Positions 34,882 to 44,080 are shown, counted from the stretch's first letter. The stretch is DNA of 64,000 nucleotides from CAWUEZ02 sp963921355 (GCA_963921355.3 OZ001190.1:4402001-4466000), one strand, 5' to 3'. Numbers and translations: made by a program. Notes: generated by a model from the letters alone, not told the origin.

Positions 34882-35499
34882 ATGGCGAACCAGACAAAGC
34901 GCCTTGGGGAGGGCACGAACGTCGTTCCGTTGGAGATCCGGCAGGGAACAACCGGGCTGGAGGCGCTGACCGAAGCGAAGCTGTGGCATAACCCGTGCTG
35001 GTTCGCGTTTCGCTTCAACCACATCGCCCTGCGCTACAACACGCCGCTCTACGGCTGGATCAAACGCACCACGGGGCTGAGCCGTCCGGAGTTCGTGGTG
35101 ATCTACTCGCTCGGTCTGCTCGACGGCACCCAGGCGCGCGACATCAGCATCTCGTCAGGGTTTCCGAAGAACACGCTCAGCCGGGCGATCGACAAGCTCT
35201 GCGGCCTCGGCCTGATCGAGCGCCGGTCCGATGCGGCCGACCGGCGAAACCAGACCCTGCATTTGCTGCCGGCGGGCCGGTGCATGTTCGACGAGACGCT
35301 GCAGCAGTTCATCGCCTTCGAGGAGCGCATGCTGCGCTCGCTGACCCCGTCCGAGCGTCACACGCTGTCCAATCTGCTGGCCAAGATCGTGCTCGACACG
35401 CCCAACTGGGCCCAGGAGATCGAGGAACCGGAGGTCGAGGAACCGGAGGTCGAGGAACCGGAGGTCGAAGTTGGCGATGCACCCGAGGAGACCGCGTGA
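34882..35499 (+). CDS. MarR-family transcriptional regulator with acidic repeat tail
   Basis: 205 residues from ATG 34882 (GTG 34879 directly before it is possible); a much longer open frame upstream is antisense to the binding-protein gene and was rejected. The winged helix-turn-helix runs from LSRPEFVVIYSLGLLDG through ISISSGFPKNTLSRAIDKLCGLGLIERRSDAADRRNQTLHL, containing the MarR D-x-R-(R/N) wing signature. The C-terminus has three exact EEPEV units encoded by a 15-bp tandem repeat. Position between two divergent operons makes it their likely ligand-responsive repressor or activator. Confidence 0.85.
   Translation: MANQTKRLGEGTNVVPLEIRQGTTGLEALTEAKLWHNPCWFAFRFNHIALRYNTPLYGWIKRTTGLSRPEFVVIYSLGLLDGTQARDISISSGFPKNTLSRAIDKLCGLGLIERRSDAADRRNQTLHLLPAGRCMFDETLQQFIAFEERMLRSLTPSERHTLSNLLAKIVLDTPNWAQEIEEPEVEEPEVEEPEVEVGDAPEETA
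35422..35466 (+). repeat. Three perfect 15-bp tandem repeats inside marR
   Basis: GAGGAACCGGAGGTC at 35422-35436, 35437-35451 and 35452-35466, in frame and encoding EEPEV three times. Being a multiple of three, copy-number changes would not break the frame. Confidence 0.9.
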
Positions 35500-36209
35500 T
35501 GCGAATCGCCGAGATGAACTGGATGCAGGTCGAGCAGTATCTGGCGACCGATGACCGCTGCGTGCTGCCCATCGGCTCGACCGAACAGCATGCCCAGCTG
35601 TCGCTTTGCGTCGATATGATCCTGGCCGAACGGGTGGCGGTCGAGGCGGCAGCCCCCCTCGGGGTGCCGGTCTATCCCGTCATCCCCTATGGCACCGCCC
35701 CCTACTTCACCGCCTATCCGGGCTCGGTCACCCTGCGGGTCGAGACCCTGCTGGCCCTCGTGCGGGATCTGATCGCCTCGTTCCGCCGCAGCGGGTTCCG
35801 GCGGGTTCTGCTGGTCAACGGCCATGGCGGCAACCAGCCGGTGGCGGCCCTCGCCCAGGAACTGATGGCGGACTGGCCGGAGATGTCGATCCGCTGGCAT
35901 CAGTGGTGGAACGCGCCCCGAACCTGGGAAGCGGTTCAGCGCATCGATCCGCTCGGCAGTCACGCAAGCTGGCTCGAGAATTTCCCCTGGACCCGGCTGG
36001 AACACGCGCCGGCACCCGACGGCGTGAAGCCGATGGTCGATGTCGACCTGCTCAAGGCCTGCGCCCCCGAAGCCGCGCGCGACCTGCTCGGCGACGGCAA
36101 TTTCGGCGGCGCCTGGCAGAAGCCGGATGACGACATGCTCGCCCTGTGGCGTGCCGGCGTAGAGGAAACCCGCGAGGCCCTGGAGGGACCGTGGCCGACC
36201 CGATCCTGA
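35499..36209 (+). CDS. Creatininase-family amidohydrolase
   Basis: 236 residues; the ATG shares one base with the marR stop (TGATG), so the genes are coupled. The family motifs are LPIGSTEQHAQLSLCVD (metal ligands Glu and His; the usual GPHLP is AQLSL here), PYGTAPYFTAYPGS, LVNGHGGNQ (His ligand) and a GSHASWLEN segment in place of GSHAGE. Relatives open lactams or cleave amides (creatinine, FAPy, mycofactocin peptide). The altered EQHG and GSHAGE positions suggest a different substrate. A second member of the family is at 50937-51683. Confidence 0.8.
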   Translation: MRIAEMNWMQVEQYLATDDRCVLPIGSTEQHAQLSLCVDMILAERVAVEAAAPLGVPVYPVIPYGTAPYFTAYPGSVTLRVETLLALVRDLIASFRRSGFRRVLLVNGHGGNQPVAALAQELMADWPEMSIRWHQWWNAPRTWEAVQRIDPLGSHASWLENFPWTRLEHAPAPDGVKPMVDVDLLKACAPEAARDLLGDGNFGGAWQKPDDDMLALWRAGVEETREALEGPWPTRS

Positions 36210-37216
36210 TCTGGGGTGCGGGCGCCATCGGCGGCACGCTCGGCGCCTACTGGGCCCGTGCCGGCGAGGATGTCCTGCTGGTCGATATCGTGGCCGAGCA
36301 TGTCGAGACCTGCCGCAGCACGGGCCTTTCGATCCAGGGTCCGATCGACACGTTCACCCAGGTGGTGCCCGCGGTCACGCCCGAGGACCTGGAGGGCACC
36401 TACTCGCGGATCGTGCTGGCGGTGAAGGCCCACCACACCGCCGACGCCGTCGACCGACTGGCCCCGCATCTCGCCGAAGACGGGGTCGTCCTGTCGGCTC
36501 AGAACGGCCTGAACGAGATCATCATCGCGCGCCGCATCGGCGACGCACGGACCATGGGGTGCTTCGTCAATTTCGGCGCCGACTGGCACGGGCCGGGCCA
36601 GATCCTCTACGGCAATCGGGGCGCGTTCGTGATCGGCGAGGTCGACGGGATTGTCCGCGACCGCACCCGCGACATGCACCGCCTCGCCCAGATCTTCGAA
36701 CCGGATGCCGAGCTGACCGAGGACATCTGGGCCTATCTCTGGGGCAAGCTCGGCTACGGCGCGATGCTGTTCGCGACCGCGCTGACCGACGATTCCATGT
36801 CTGCCAACTTCGCCGACCCGGAGCGCACCGACGCCTGGCTGCGGCTCGGCCGCGAGGTGATGGCCGTGGCGACCGCCAAAGGGGTCAAACCGAAAGGCTT
36901 CGCCGGGTTCACCCCCGAGGCCTTCTTGCCGGGGGCGCCGGACGCCGACGCCCGGGCCTGCATCGCCTCGCTGGCGGACTACACCTCCAAGACCGCCAAG
37001 ACCCATTCCGGCGTCTGGCGCGATCTGGCGGTACGCAAGCGCCGCACCAAGGTTGATGTGCAGATCGCCATCATCGCCGAGGTCGGCGTCGACGTCCCGG
37101 CGCTCCGCACCCTGGTCGACCTTGTGCACGACGTCGAGGAGGGGCGCCGCCCACTCAGCCACGACACGCTTCAGATCCTGATCGACACATGCAGATCCGC
37201 TTCGACGACCGGGTAG
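36191..37216 (+). CDS. Ketopantoate reductase-like NAD(P)-dependent dehydrogenase (PanE/ApbA family)
   Basis: 341 residues from GTG 36191, with GGAGGG 4 bases upstream; this overlaps the previous gene by 19 bases. The N-terminal Rossmann motif is ILIWGAGAIGGTLGAYWA; VLAVKAHHTADAV and SAQNGLNEIIIARRIG are the conserved K and N-G motifs of the ApbA N-domain. The C-terminal domain has KTHSGVWRDLAVRKRRTKVD. In catabolic clusters, this family usually reduces or oxidises 2-keto/2-hydroxy acids other than ketopantoate, so a biosynthetic panE role is unlikely here. Confidence 0.82.
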   Translation: MADPILIWGAGAIGGTLGAYWARAGEDVLLVDIVAEHVETCRSTGLSIQGPIDTFTQVVPAVTPEDLEGTYSRIVLAVKAHHTADAVDRLAPHLAEDGVVLSAQNGLNEIIIARRIGDARTMGCFVNFGADWHGPGQILYGNRGAFVIGEVDGIVRDRTRDMHRLAQIFEPDAELTEDIWAYLWGKLGYGAMLFATALTDDSMSANFADPERTDAWLRLGREVMAVATAKGVKPKGFAGFTPEAFLPGAPDADARACIASLADYTSKTAKTHSGVWRDLAVRKRRTKVDVQIAIIAEVGVDVPALRTLVDLVHDVEEGRRPLSHDTLQILIDTCRSASTTG

Positions 37217-37944
37217 TCCTGGTCACCGGCGCCGCCCAGGGCATCGGTCGCGCCATCGCCCGCCAGTTCCGGGACTCCGGCGCAACGGTTCATCTCGCCG
37301 ATATGGACGCCGATGGCCTCGCCGCCGCGGCTGTGGAGCTCGGCTGCGCCCACCATGTCGCCGACCTGGGCGACCGGGAGGTGGCCCACCGGGTCGTCGC
37401 CGACGTGCTGGAGCAGGCCGGGCGGCTCGACGTGCTGGCGCTGGCCGCCGGCGGGGTCCGGGGCCAGGCCGGTCAGGCGCTCGAGGAGATCGCGGAGGCG
37501 GATTGGCACCGGCTTTTCCAGTCCAATGTCGACGGCGCATTCTGGCTGGCACAGGCGGCGGCCCCGGCCATGAAGGCCGCCAGCCAAGGACGGATCGTCA
37601 CGGTCTCGTCCGGTGCCGGCCTGCGCCCCAGCCTGACCGGCATTCAGGCTTACGCGGCGGCCAAGCACGCCCTGGTCGGCCTCACCAAGCAGCTGTGCTG
37701 GGAACTCGGGCCGTTCGGCATCACGGTCAACTCGGTCGCCCCCGGTTTTGTGCGCTCCAACCCGGCCACCGAACGGCAGTGGGAGAGCTACGGCCCGGAG
37801 CGTCAGGCCCAGCTGGTCGAGAGCATCCACACCAAGCGGCTCGGGACGGCCGACGACATCGCCAGCGCCGTCCTGTTCCTGGCCTCCGACGCCGCTTCCT
37901 GGATCAGCGGCCAGATCCTCTCGGTCGACGGGGGCCGGTCGTGA
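37189..37944 (+). CDS. Short-chain dehydrogenase/reductase
   Basis: 251 residues of the classical SDR family. NAD(P)-binding VTGAAQGIGRAIA, the catalytic Ser in VTVSSGAG, Tyr and Lys in YAAAKHALVGLTK, and the late WISGQILSVDGG. The NAG motif reads AAGG. Its start lies 28 bases inside the upstream gene and its stop overlaps the downstream GTG, so it is tightly coupled in the five-gene unit. Substrate unknown; likely a hydroxy acid or ketone intermediate of the cluster pathway. Confidence 0.88.
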   Translation: MQIRFDDRVVLVTGAAQGIGRAIARQFRDSGATVHLADMDADGLAAAAVELGCAHHVADLGDREVAHRVVADVLEQAGRLDVLALAAGGVRGQAGQALEEIAEADWHRLFQSNVDGAFWLAQAAAPAMKAASQGRIVTVSSGAGLRPSLTGIQAYAAAKHALVGLTKQLCWELGPFGITVNSVAPGFVRSNPATERQWESYGPERQAQLVESIHTKRLGTADDIASAVLFLASDAASWISGQILSVDGGRS

Positions 37945-39353
37945 GCGATCCGGTCCTGAATCACCTCACCGCCAACCGGCCGGCGATCCTGACGCGTCTG
38001 ACCGAGCTTCTGGCCGCACGCTCCGTCAGCACGGATCCGGGCTATGCCGACGGTATGACCGAGGCCAGCGACCTGCTGTTGCGCCGCCTGGCCGGCGCCG
38101 GCTTCGCGGGCGTCCGATTGATCGAGGCAGGCGGCCATCCAGCGGTCTATGGTGAATGGCTCGGCGCACCCGGCAAGCCGACCGTTCTCGTCTACGGCCA
38201 CTACGACGTGCAGCCGCCGGACCCGGTTGACGCCTGGGCCAGCCCGCCCTTCGAGGCGAGCGTGCGCGACGACCGGCTCTACGCCCGCGGCGCCTCCGAC
38301 GACAAGGGCCCGGCCTCGATCGCGCTCGAGACTCTGACGGCGTTTCTCATCGTCGAGGGACGGCTGCCGGTCAACGTGAAGGTCCTGCTGGAGGGAGAGG
38401 AGGAGGTCGGCAGCGCCACCCTCCCCGCGATCCTGGAACGCCATCGCGACCAGCTCATGGCCGATGCCGTCCTGTCGGCGGATGGCGGGCGCTGGCGCGC
38501 GGACATCGCGACCGTCGCCGTCGGGTCGCGCGGGATCACGGCGCTGGAATTCACCGTCACCACGGCGGTGAAAGACCTGCACTCGGGCCGGTACGGCGGC
38601 ACCGTGCCGAATGCGCTGCAGGTGGCCGCCCAGCTGATCGCCAGCCTGCACGATGCCGAAGGCTGCCCGGCGGTCGACGGGTTTCTCGACGGCGTGGAAC
38701 CGCCGCCGGCGGCCGAGCGGGACGCCCTTTCGTCCATTCCCTTCGACGATTCCGGCTACTATCGCGACCTCGGCACCGCACCGGCAGGGGAGCCTGGCTA
38801 CGGCACCCTAGAACGGCTGTGGTACCGCCCGACCATCGACTGCAACGGGCTCTGGGGCTGCTATTCAGGCGCGGGCGGCAAAACCGTGATCCCGAACCAG
38901 GCTCACGCCAAGCTCTCCTGCCGTCTGGTCCCGGGGCAGGATCCGGACGCGGCCACCGCCGCGGTGATCCGCCATCTCGAGCAGCGATGCCCGTCCGGCG
39001 CGCGGATCAAGATCCGGGCCGGTCATCCGTCAGCCGCGTACTCGGTCCCGGTCGACCACCCGCTGCTGCTGGCGGCGGAGGCGGCGCTGGCCGAGACCAC
39101 TGGCACGCCGGCGATCCGGGTGCGCAACGGGGCGACCCTGCCGCTCTCGGACATGATCCGCGCGGCGCTGGGCATCGATACGGTGATGTTCTCGTTCTCG
39201 ACCGCGGACGAGGACTTCCACGCCCCGAACGAGTTCATCCGCCTGTCGGCTTTCGACGACGGATTCGCCGCCTGGGTCGCGATCCTGCGCCGTCTGGCGG
39301 AGCTGACGCCCGCGTCATTCGACGCATTCAAACGTGGGGCAGATCGAGACTGA
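37941..39353 (+). CDS. M20-family metallopeptidase (dipeptidase/ArgE-like)
   Basis: 470 residues from GTG 37941 (GTGA overlap with the SDR stop). Zinc-site motifs: VYGHYDVQPPDP (His, catalytic Asp), ARGASDDKGPASI (bridging Asp), LLEGEEEVGSA (Glu base and Glu ligand), ADAVLSADGG and the late DEDFHAPNEF His. A dimerisation lid lies between about residues 190 and 330. This subfamily cleaves dipeptides or N-acyl/N-carbamoyl amino acids. Last gene of the rightward operon; after it there are about 200 bases with no gene. Confidence 0.88.
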   Translation: MSDPVLNHLTANRPAILTRLTELLAARSVSTDPGYADGMTEASDLLLRRLAGAGFAGVRLIEAGGHPAVYGEWLGAPGKPTVLVYGHYDVQPPDPVDAWASPPFEASVRDDRLYARGASDDKGPASIALETLTAFLIVEGRLPVNVKVLLEGEEEVGSATLPAILERHRDQLMADAVLSADGGRWRADIATVAVGSRGITALEFTVTTAVKDLHSGRYGGTVPNALQVAAQLIASLHDAEGCPAVDGFLDGVEPPPAAERDALSSIPFDDSGYYRDLGTAPAGEPGYGTLERLWYRPTIDCNGLWGCYSGAGGKTVIPNQAHAKLSCRLVPGQDPDAATAAVIRHLEQRCPSGARIKIRAGHPSAAYSVPVDHPLLLAAEAALAETTGTPAIRVRNGATLPLSDMIRAALGIDTVMFSFSTADEDFHAPNEFIRLSAFDDGFAAWVAILRRLAELTPASFDAFKRGADRD

Positions 39354-39562
39354 CGGGACGCGATGCTGTCGCTACGCCGCGCGCGACCCGGATAGACCCA
39401 ACGGGCCGGTCAACCTCTTCACGCTCCGGGCCGAGGCGCGGTCCGAGTCCAGATCCGGCCTGACCGACACCCGGCGCGCATGCCGACCGGGATTGACGCC
39501 TCCACGAACTTGCGCTCAGTAACCCTCTGTCCGGCAGGCCCAATCGCACTGGAAACATCGGC

Positions 39563-40486
39563 ATGGACAGCCCCATTGCGACGCTCAATATCGCGCCTTC
39601 ATCGAAGCACGTTCTCAAGGAAGCCGAGCGATACCGCGAGGCTTTTCTCGAAGATCAAGTGACCCTGGTCGAAGAGTCCGGGATTGAGTTCGACGCCGAG
39701 TTTCTGTCGAAGATGGTCTTCTCCGAGTCCATGAAGAAGATCGGCGTGAGCAATGGGGTCACCAAATCTCCCTTCTGGATGAAAGACGGAAAACTAAAGC
39801 GAAACCCGGATAACCCCCTCACGGAGTCCATCAGCAACGATTTCCTTCTGTTCAATATATGTTTCGAATTCAAACAGATAGAACACCAGATCAAGGAATT
39901 CGCCGCGTCCTTTTTCTCAGGATACGGAATCGTTGGCGGTGGGGAGCTCACCTACCGGTTCTGCCCGACGACAGATGAAGGGCTGCATTTCGACACCTTC
40001 AGTCAGGGCGAGCGCGGTTTATTCAAGCCTGCGTTCCGAGCCTTCAAGCTGTTCCTCAACGTCGACTCCAAACCCCGGGTCTGGCGGATTGGTCCCACGC
40101 TCAGCGACTTCATCACGGTGAAGAAGCACGCTCTGCCCGCCCCCTGTCCGGATGATGCCAACACGTTCTGCTTCGTGGTCGACAAGCTCGGACTGCTCGA
40201 CACGTGCGAGACGCGACAAATCGAGATCCCTCCCGGCGGCATGGTGATCGCCAACGGAACCAACATCGCCCACCAGGTCGTGTCCGGCGACCGCATGGTC
40301 TGTCTCGAGACTCTGGTGACGGCGCTGAAGGATCGGCCGGTCATTCGCTCCGAGCAGGAGGACTATCTGGCCATCATGGCGGCGTTCGAAATCCCGACGA
40401 CGCCGGACTTGCCGGAAATCGACGCGTTGGCAACGCGGGACGGCTCCTTCGAGCGGGCCAAGAAGCGGTTGGCGCAAGCGGACTAG
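39563..40486 (+). CDS. Unknown protein with an Fe(II)/2-oxoglutarate oxygenase-like H-x-D...H pattern
   Basis: 307 residues. GLHFDTF gives His142 and Asp144, and NIAHQVVSGDRMV gives His237 with Arg244 after it; this is the ligand order of a double-stranded beta-helix Fe(II)/2OG oxygenase. FKLFLNVDSKPRVWRIG between them and PPGGMVIANGT before the distal His fit such a fold. The first about 110 residues are helical and charged. No family name is certain (Kdo hydroxylases are one possibility). The H-to-R spacing is shorter than usual, so the call is inference. It has a damaged paralogue about 330 bases downstream. The 5' third is AT-richer than its neighbours, which suggests transfer. Confidence 0.55.
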   Translation: MDSPIATLNIAPSSKHVLKEAERYREAFLEDQVTLVEESGIEFDAEFLSKMVFSESMKKIGVSNGVTKSPFWMKDGKLKRNPDNPLTESISNDFLLFNICFEFKQIEHQIKEFAASFFSGYGIVGGGELTYRFCPTTDEGLHFDTFSQGERGLFKPAFRAFKLFLNVDSKPRVWRIGPTLSDFITVKKHALPAPCPDDANTFCFVVDKLGLLDTCETRQIEIPPGGMVIANGTNIAHQVVSGDRMVCLETLVTALKDRPVIRSEQEDYLAIMAAFEIPTTPDLPEIDALATRDGSFERAKKRLAQAD

Positions 40487-40626
40487 CCGGGCCGCGCTTG
40501 GCGGCGAGAACGGGGCAGCGGCTTATGGCCGACCTGACGGGTCAGATGCAGCTCCGCATGGTCCTTCCGCAGGATCATGAACGCGACCAGGTCTCCGTTT
40601 TCGAAGGTCTGCGCAAACCCGCACAT
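40483..40626 (-). pseudogene. Possible remnant of a VOC (glyoxalase/bleomycin-resistance) gene
   Basis: A 47-codon frame reads GFAQTFENGDLVAFMILRKD followed by HAELHLT. That is the strand pattern of vicinal-oxygen-chelate proteins (G-F...DDG...FA.L.RDG.ELHL). Nothing recognisable precedes or follows, and the tail is Arg-rich. It lies in the gap between the two oxygenase-like paralogues. It could be chance. Confidence 0.3.
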
Positions 40627-40813
40627 ACCGCAACGTCACCAACAGCGAAGGTCACGGCGACGCGCCCCAACATGAGCGCGCAACTGTTGGGATGCCTCTG
40701 GCGATGCGGTCTTAACGCATTCCGGCATCAGCCCTACACTGCGATTGACCCGCGGGTGACGCTGGGCAATAGCGCTTGGTATTCAAGAGAATTGATTTTG
40801 GGAGAATTCACGC

Positions 40814-41736
40814 ATGACCAACTCAATTGCCAAGCTAAATGTGGTTTCCTCTTCCAAAGACGCACTCAAGAAATCCAAATTCTACAGAAATAAATATCTC
40901 GATAATGAAGCTATTATTGTGGAGAATTCTGGAATCGATTTTGATTCAGAGTTTCTTTATCGAGTAAAATTCATCGATTCCATGAAAAAGATTGGAACCC
41001 AAAATGGAATAACAAACGTCCTTTTTTGCTAATTGACGGCAAACTCCAAAAAAATCCTAAAAACTATCTATCAAAAATCATCGAAGATGAACAATTTCGC
41101 AACAAAACTTGCTTTGAATTCAAGAATATAGAATTCAAAATTACTGATTTCGCAAAATCCTTGTTTATGGGCGTGGGCGCCATCGGTGGTGGGCAAACCA
41201 CATTGCGATTTTGCCCAACAACCGAAGAAGGACTGCACTTCGACACTTTCAAAGTTGGGGAATCCGGAGCCTTCAAGCGAGGGGTGCGTGCGTTCAAACT
41301 TTTCCTGAATGTCGACAAGAAGCCCCGGGTCTGGCGAATAGGTCCAGCGCTCGCCGACTTCATCACGATCAACCAGCACCATCTGCCCAACCCCTGTCCA
41401 GATGACGTCAACACGTTTTGCTATGTGGTCGACAAATTGGGGTTGCTCGACAATTGCGAGACCCGGCAGGTCGAGATACCCCCAGGCGGCATGGTGATCG
41501 CCAACGGTACCAGCATCGCCCACGAGGTTGTGTCCGGTGACCGAATGGTGTGTCTGGAGACGTTTGTAACAGCTCTCCCAGGAAGACCGCCGATCAGATC
41601 AACACAAGAGGAGTTCCTGGCGATAACGGAGGAACTCGGGATCCCAATGGTCAAGGACTTCCCCGGCCTGGAGGCGCTGGCGAACCAGGACGGCTCATTC
41701 GAGCGCACCAAAAAGCGGCTCGCCGAGATGGCATAG
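40814..41736 (+). pseudogene. Frame-broken AT-rich paralogue of the oxygenase-like gene
   Basis: Two frames together align along the whole length of the 39563-40486 protein: MTNSIAKLNVVSSSKDALKK to IGTQNGITNVLF (stop at 41032), then LIDGKLQKNPKNYL onwards to KKRLAEMA. The break sits at a run of six T (41022-41027). One more T would restore T-N-V-L-F-L-L-I-D-G-K-L against T-K-S-P-F-W-M-K-D-G-K-L of the paralogue. The H-x-D (LHFDTF) and distal H (SIAHEVVSGDRM) are conserved. The first 350 bases are very AT-rich (about 30% G+C over 40861-40920), while the 3' part is near host composition. A sequencing error in the T-run or slippage expression are alternatives to a true pseudogene. Confidence 0.75.
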
Positions 41737-41839
41737 CAAGACGTATCGGAAACTCGGCGCTTACCGATCCTTCGACAGGCCCCGGGTACGGCGCGCATGA
41801 AAGATGAAACTGAGAAAGCAACCTGAGGCGATCAGGGCT

Positions 41840-42871
41840 TCAGGCGGGGGGCGCCCGAGAAACCTGGGCTGCCAGGGTTTCGACCCATTTGCGGCCGATG
41901 CGTTCCGCATTGAAGTCGCGGACGACCCGCTCCTGGCCGGCGTGAATTGCTGCTTCCAAGTCGATCGACGATCGTGACAGCGCCGTCGCGATCCCATCCG
42001 CGAGGCCCTCACATAGAATGGCGTTGTCCGAGAACGCTTCGTAGGACGGGATCGGAGACGCGACAGCCAGCCGACCGGCGGCCAGTGTGTTGACGAGCCG
42101 GTTGGCGCTCTTGATCGCCGCGCCACGCTCATTGTCGCCCGGAAGAAGCACGATGTCCGATCGGGCAAGGGCCTCGGTCTGGCGCCCCCGCGACCACTCG
42201 GCGAACCGGATCCTGAAAGGCGCGCCGTCAATATCCGGTGCGCCGGCACAGTGCTCCCGGACCTGCGCGGTATCGGCCGACAACAACGTGATCCGCAGCG
42301 ATCGATCGACCGCCAGATCGGCGATCTCCGAGAGATGCGGGGCCAGGTACAGGACATTGCCGCCCATACCGAACCAGAGGAGTTCCAGCGGGCCCGGATG
42401 ATCGAACCGCGCCTTCGGCGGCGCGACCGGCTCCTCAAACGGCTCGTCGATCTGGATGACGGGGGTGCTGGGGTGCAGCCAGGCGCGGGCGCGCTCCGCC
42501 ATCCGGGCGCTCGGCACCGTGGCGGCATCGGAGATCGCGGCGATCTTCCGCATCCACCCGAACTGATGAGTCGCCTCCAGGTCGTCGGCGATATCGACGA
42601 TCACCTTCTTGCCCATCGCCTTTGCGGCCTGCGCGATGTCGTACGGGTCGACCCAGGTCTTGCCGAACAGGACGAGGTCAGCCTCTTTGAAAACCGCATG
42701 GTCGATTGTCTTGTCCACCGACCACCTGGCCATGATCCAGCTCGGATGTCCGGCCGCGCTGAAGCCGTTGTGGGCGGCGAGCAACCGCAGGCGGGTGGTG
42801 GCGAACTGCGCGGTCAAACCCCCGTCTGGATGTTGCTCGACGTGGTCACCGGAAATGATGAGGAGTTTCAT
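41840..42871 (-). CDS. Glycosyltransferase-like protein (GT-B fold, family 1/4-like)
   Basis: 343 residues. An N-terminal Rossmann-like half (MKLLIISGDHVEQHPDGGLT) is followed by KVIVDIADDLEATHQFGW and VPSARMAERA, which occur in glycosyltransferases acting with nucleotide sugars. The C-terminal half has LLWFGMGGNVLYL, DIVLLPGDNERGAAIKSANR and NTLAAGRLAVASPIPSYEAF, the usual donor-site region with an E/N-rich loop. Substrate unknown; surface polysaccharide or flagellin glycosylation is possible. Divergent from the unknown gene at 43193, sharing a 321-base intergenic region with a CtrA-type box. Confidence 0.7.
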   Translation of the reverse strand: MKLLIISGDHVEQHPDGGLTAQFATTRLRLLAAHNGFSAAGHPSWIMARWSVDKTIDHAVFKEADLVLFGKTWVDPYDIAQAAKAMGKKVIVDIADDLEATHQFGWMRKIAAISDAATVPSARMAERARAWLHPSTPVIQIDEPFEEPVAPPKARFDHPGPLELLWFGMGGNVLYLAPHLSEIADLAVDRSLRITLLSADTAQVREHCAGAPDIDGAPFRIRFAEWSRGRQTEALARSDIVLLPGDNERGAAIKSANRLVNTLAAGRLAVASPIPSYEAFSDNAILCEGLADGIATALSRSSIDLEAAIHAGQERVVRDFNAERIGRKWVETLAAQVSRAPPA

Positions 42872-42995
42872 ATCGATCGCGCGCGCAGAACCTTTGAGAA
42901 AGGGACAGTCATTTTGATCATGTTCGAAAACATGAGGCTGCTGCCGAGACTGGAACCATTGGTCAAGACTGGTGCGGCTAGGTGGATGTCTGCGG

Positions 42996-43011
42996 TTAAC
43001 CTCCTGTTAAC
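42996..43011. promoter_or_regulatory. CtrA-type binding box upstream of the 43193 gene
   Basis: TTAA-CCTCCTG-TTAAC, a perfect match to the alphaproteobacterial CtrA consensus TTAA-N7-TTAAC. It lies in the 321-base divergent gap 42872-43192, 182 bases before the 43193 gene and 125 bases before the glycosyltransferase start, so it could control either. I see nothing else coding in that gap. Confidence 0.65.
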
Positions 43012-43192
43012 GATTCGAAAATAGTCTGATTTTTAGCGAAATGATGTGGTTGATCCTTTAATCTGCAGCAATCGGCTTTCAGTATTTTCCGCAGATCTGC
43101 CGTCCAGAACGGCGAGAATCGGTTTTGCGGGCGACGCGAGAAGCTGAACGTTGTATGTTTATAGGCAGAGAGAGAAGCTCGAGGACGAGGAC

Positions 43193-44080
43193 ATGACGTT
43201 CTCAATGATCGAAGTGAAGACGCGATGGATCGACGAAGCGGGTAATGATTCCTCGCCGAACACTCTCTTCGGACGATCTGATGACTCGATCGCGCATTTC
43301 CTGTTGCACACCATGGGCTGGGTGCGGATCAGCCATTTCGGCCAGACGTATGACGTGACGTTCGATCCCCGGTCCGTGCGGCCGGGTGCGGCAGACAGCC
43401 TGACGGCCTGGGTTCGCCAGATGGGCGATACCGATCAGCCTTGGTTGATCAAACTGCACGCCTTCACAGGACGCGGCTGGATCATCGAAGACAACACGAT
43501 GTCCGAACCGCTTTTGAAGATCCTCGCGCATCTTCTCGAGTTCGGGATGACGCCCAACATCCCCGAAACGATCTCGGTCACGGAGTCCGACATGGATTCC
43601 GTCCCCGCCTTGCAGACCTCGGACATTCAGGCGGTCATGGACGCTTGGCGGCGTGAGCATGGCACCATGCGTGTCGACAATCCGTTGGTTCGCAGCCTGC
43701 TCAGAGGTCAGGTCACGGGTCGATCGGTCAAGATCCTCAGCCGGGATAATCTCGGACGGATCTGTTTCAACACCTACAACGCATCGTCCTCGACCCTGTG
43801 GAACAACGGAACGCTGGTGAACTTCCACGGCGCCCCGGTCGTCGAGGCGGTTCCCGACCGTGCCCTTGGGTCAACCGTTGACCGTTCGGCGCGAAAGGTG
43901 ATGGCCCGGGGAGTTCCGACGGTTGAGTATTGCCAGGGGCCCGTCCTCTCGTCTCAGGGGGTCGTCGCGGACCTCTGCTGGCATCGCCTGACGGTGCCGC
44001 TTTCGCAGACCGCCGACAACGATACGGTTCTGGTCATTACCCAGAGACAATCGCCGGTTACGAAGCAAGTCGCGGTCTGA
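43193..44080 (+). CDS. Unknown protein, putative CtrA-regulated
   Basis: 295 residues from the ATG of MTFSMIEVKTRW, with GAGGACGAGG directly upstream; the frame could start at TTG 43151. No signal peptide or membrane helix. The C-terminal half (VRSLLRGQVTGRSVKILSRD, NNGTLVNFHGAPVVEAVPDR) looks like a PAS- or CHAT-like alpha/beta regulatory fold, but no family is recognised. The neighbouring 44193 gene on the same strand also has a CtrA-type box, so the two are probably co-regulated cell-cycle or motility-stage genes. Base composition is slightly lower in G+C than core genes. Confidence 0.6.
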   Translation: MTFSMIEVKTRWIDEAGNDSSPNTLFGRSDDSIAHFLLHTMGWVRISHFGQTYDVTFDPRSVRPGAADSLTAWVRQMGDTDQPWLIKLHAFTGRGWIIEDNTMSEPLLKILAHLLEFGMTPNIPETISVTESDMDSVPALQTSDIQAVMDAWRREHGTMRVDNPLVRSLLRGQVTGRSVKILSRDNLGRICFNTYNASSSTLWNNGTLVNFHGAPVVEAVPDRALGSTVDRSARKVMARGVPTVEYCQGPVLSSQGVVADLCWHRLTVPLSQTADNDTVLVITQRQSPVTKQVAV

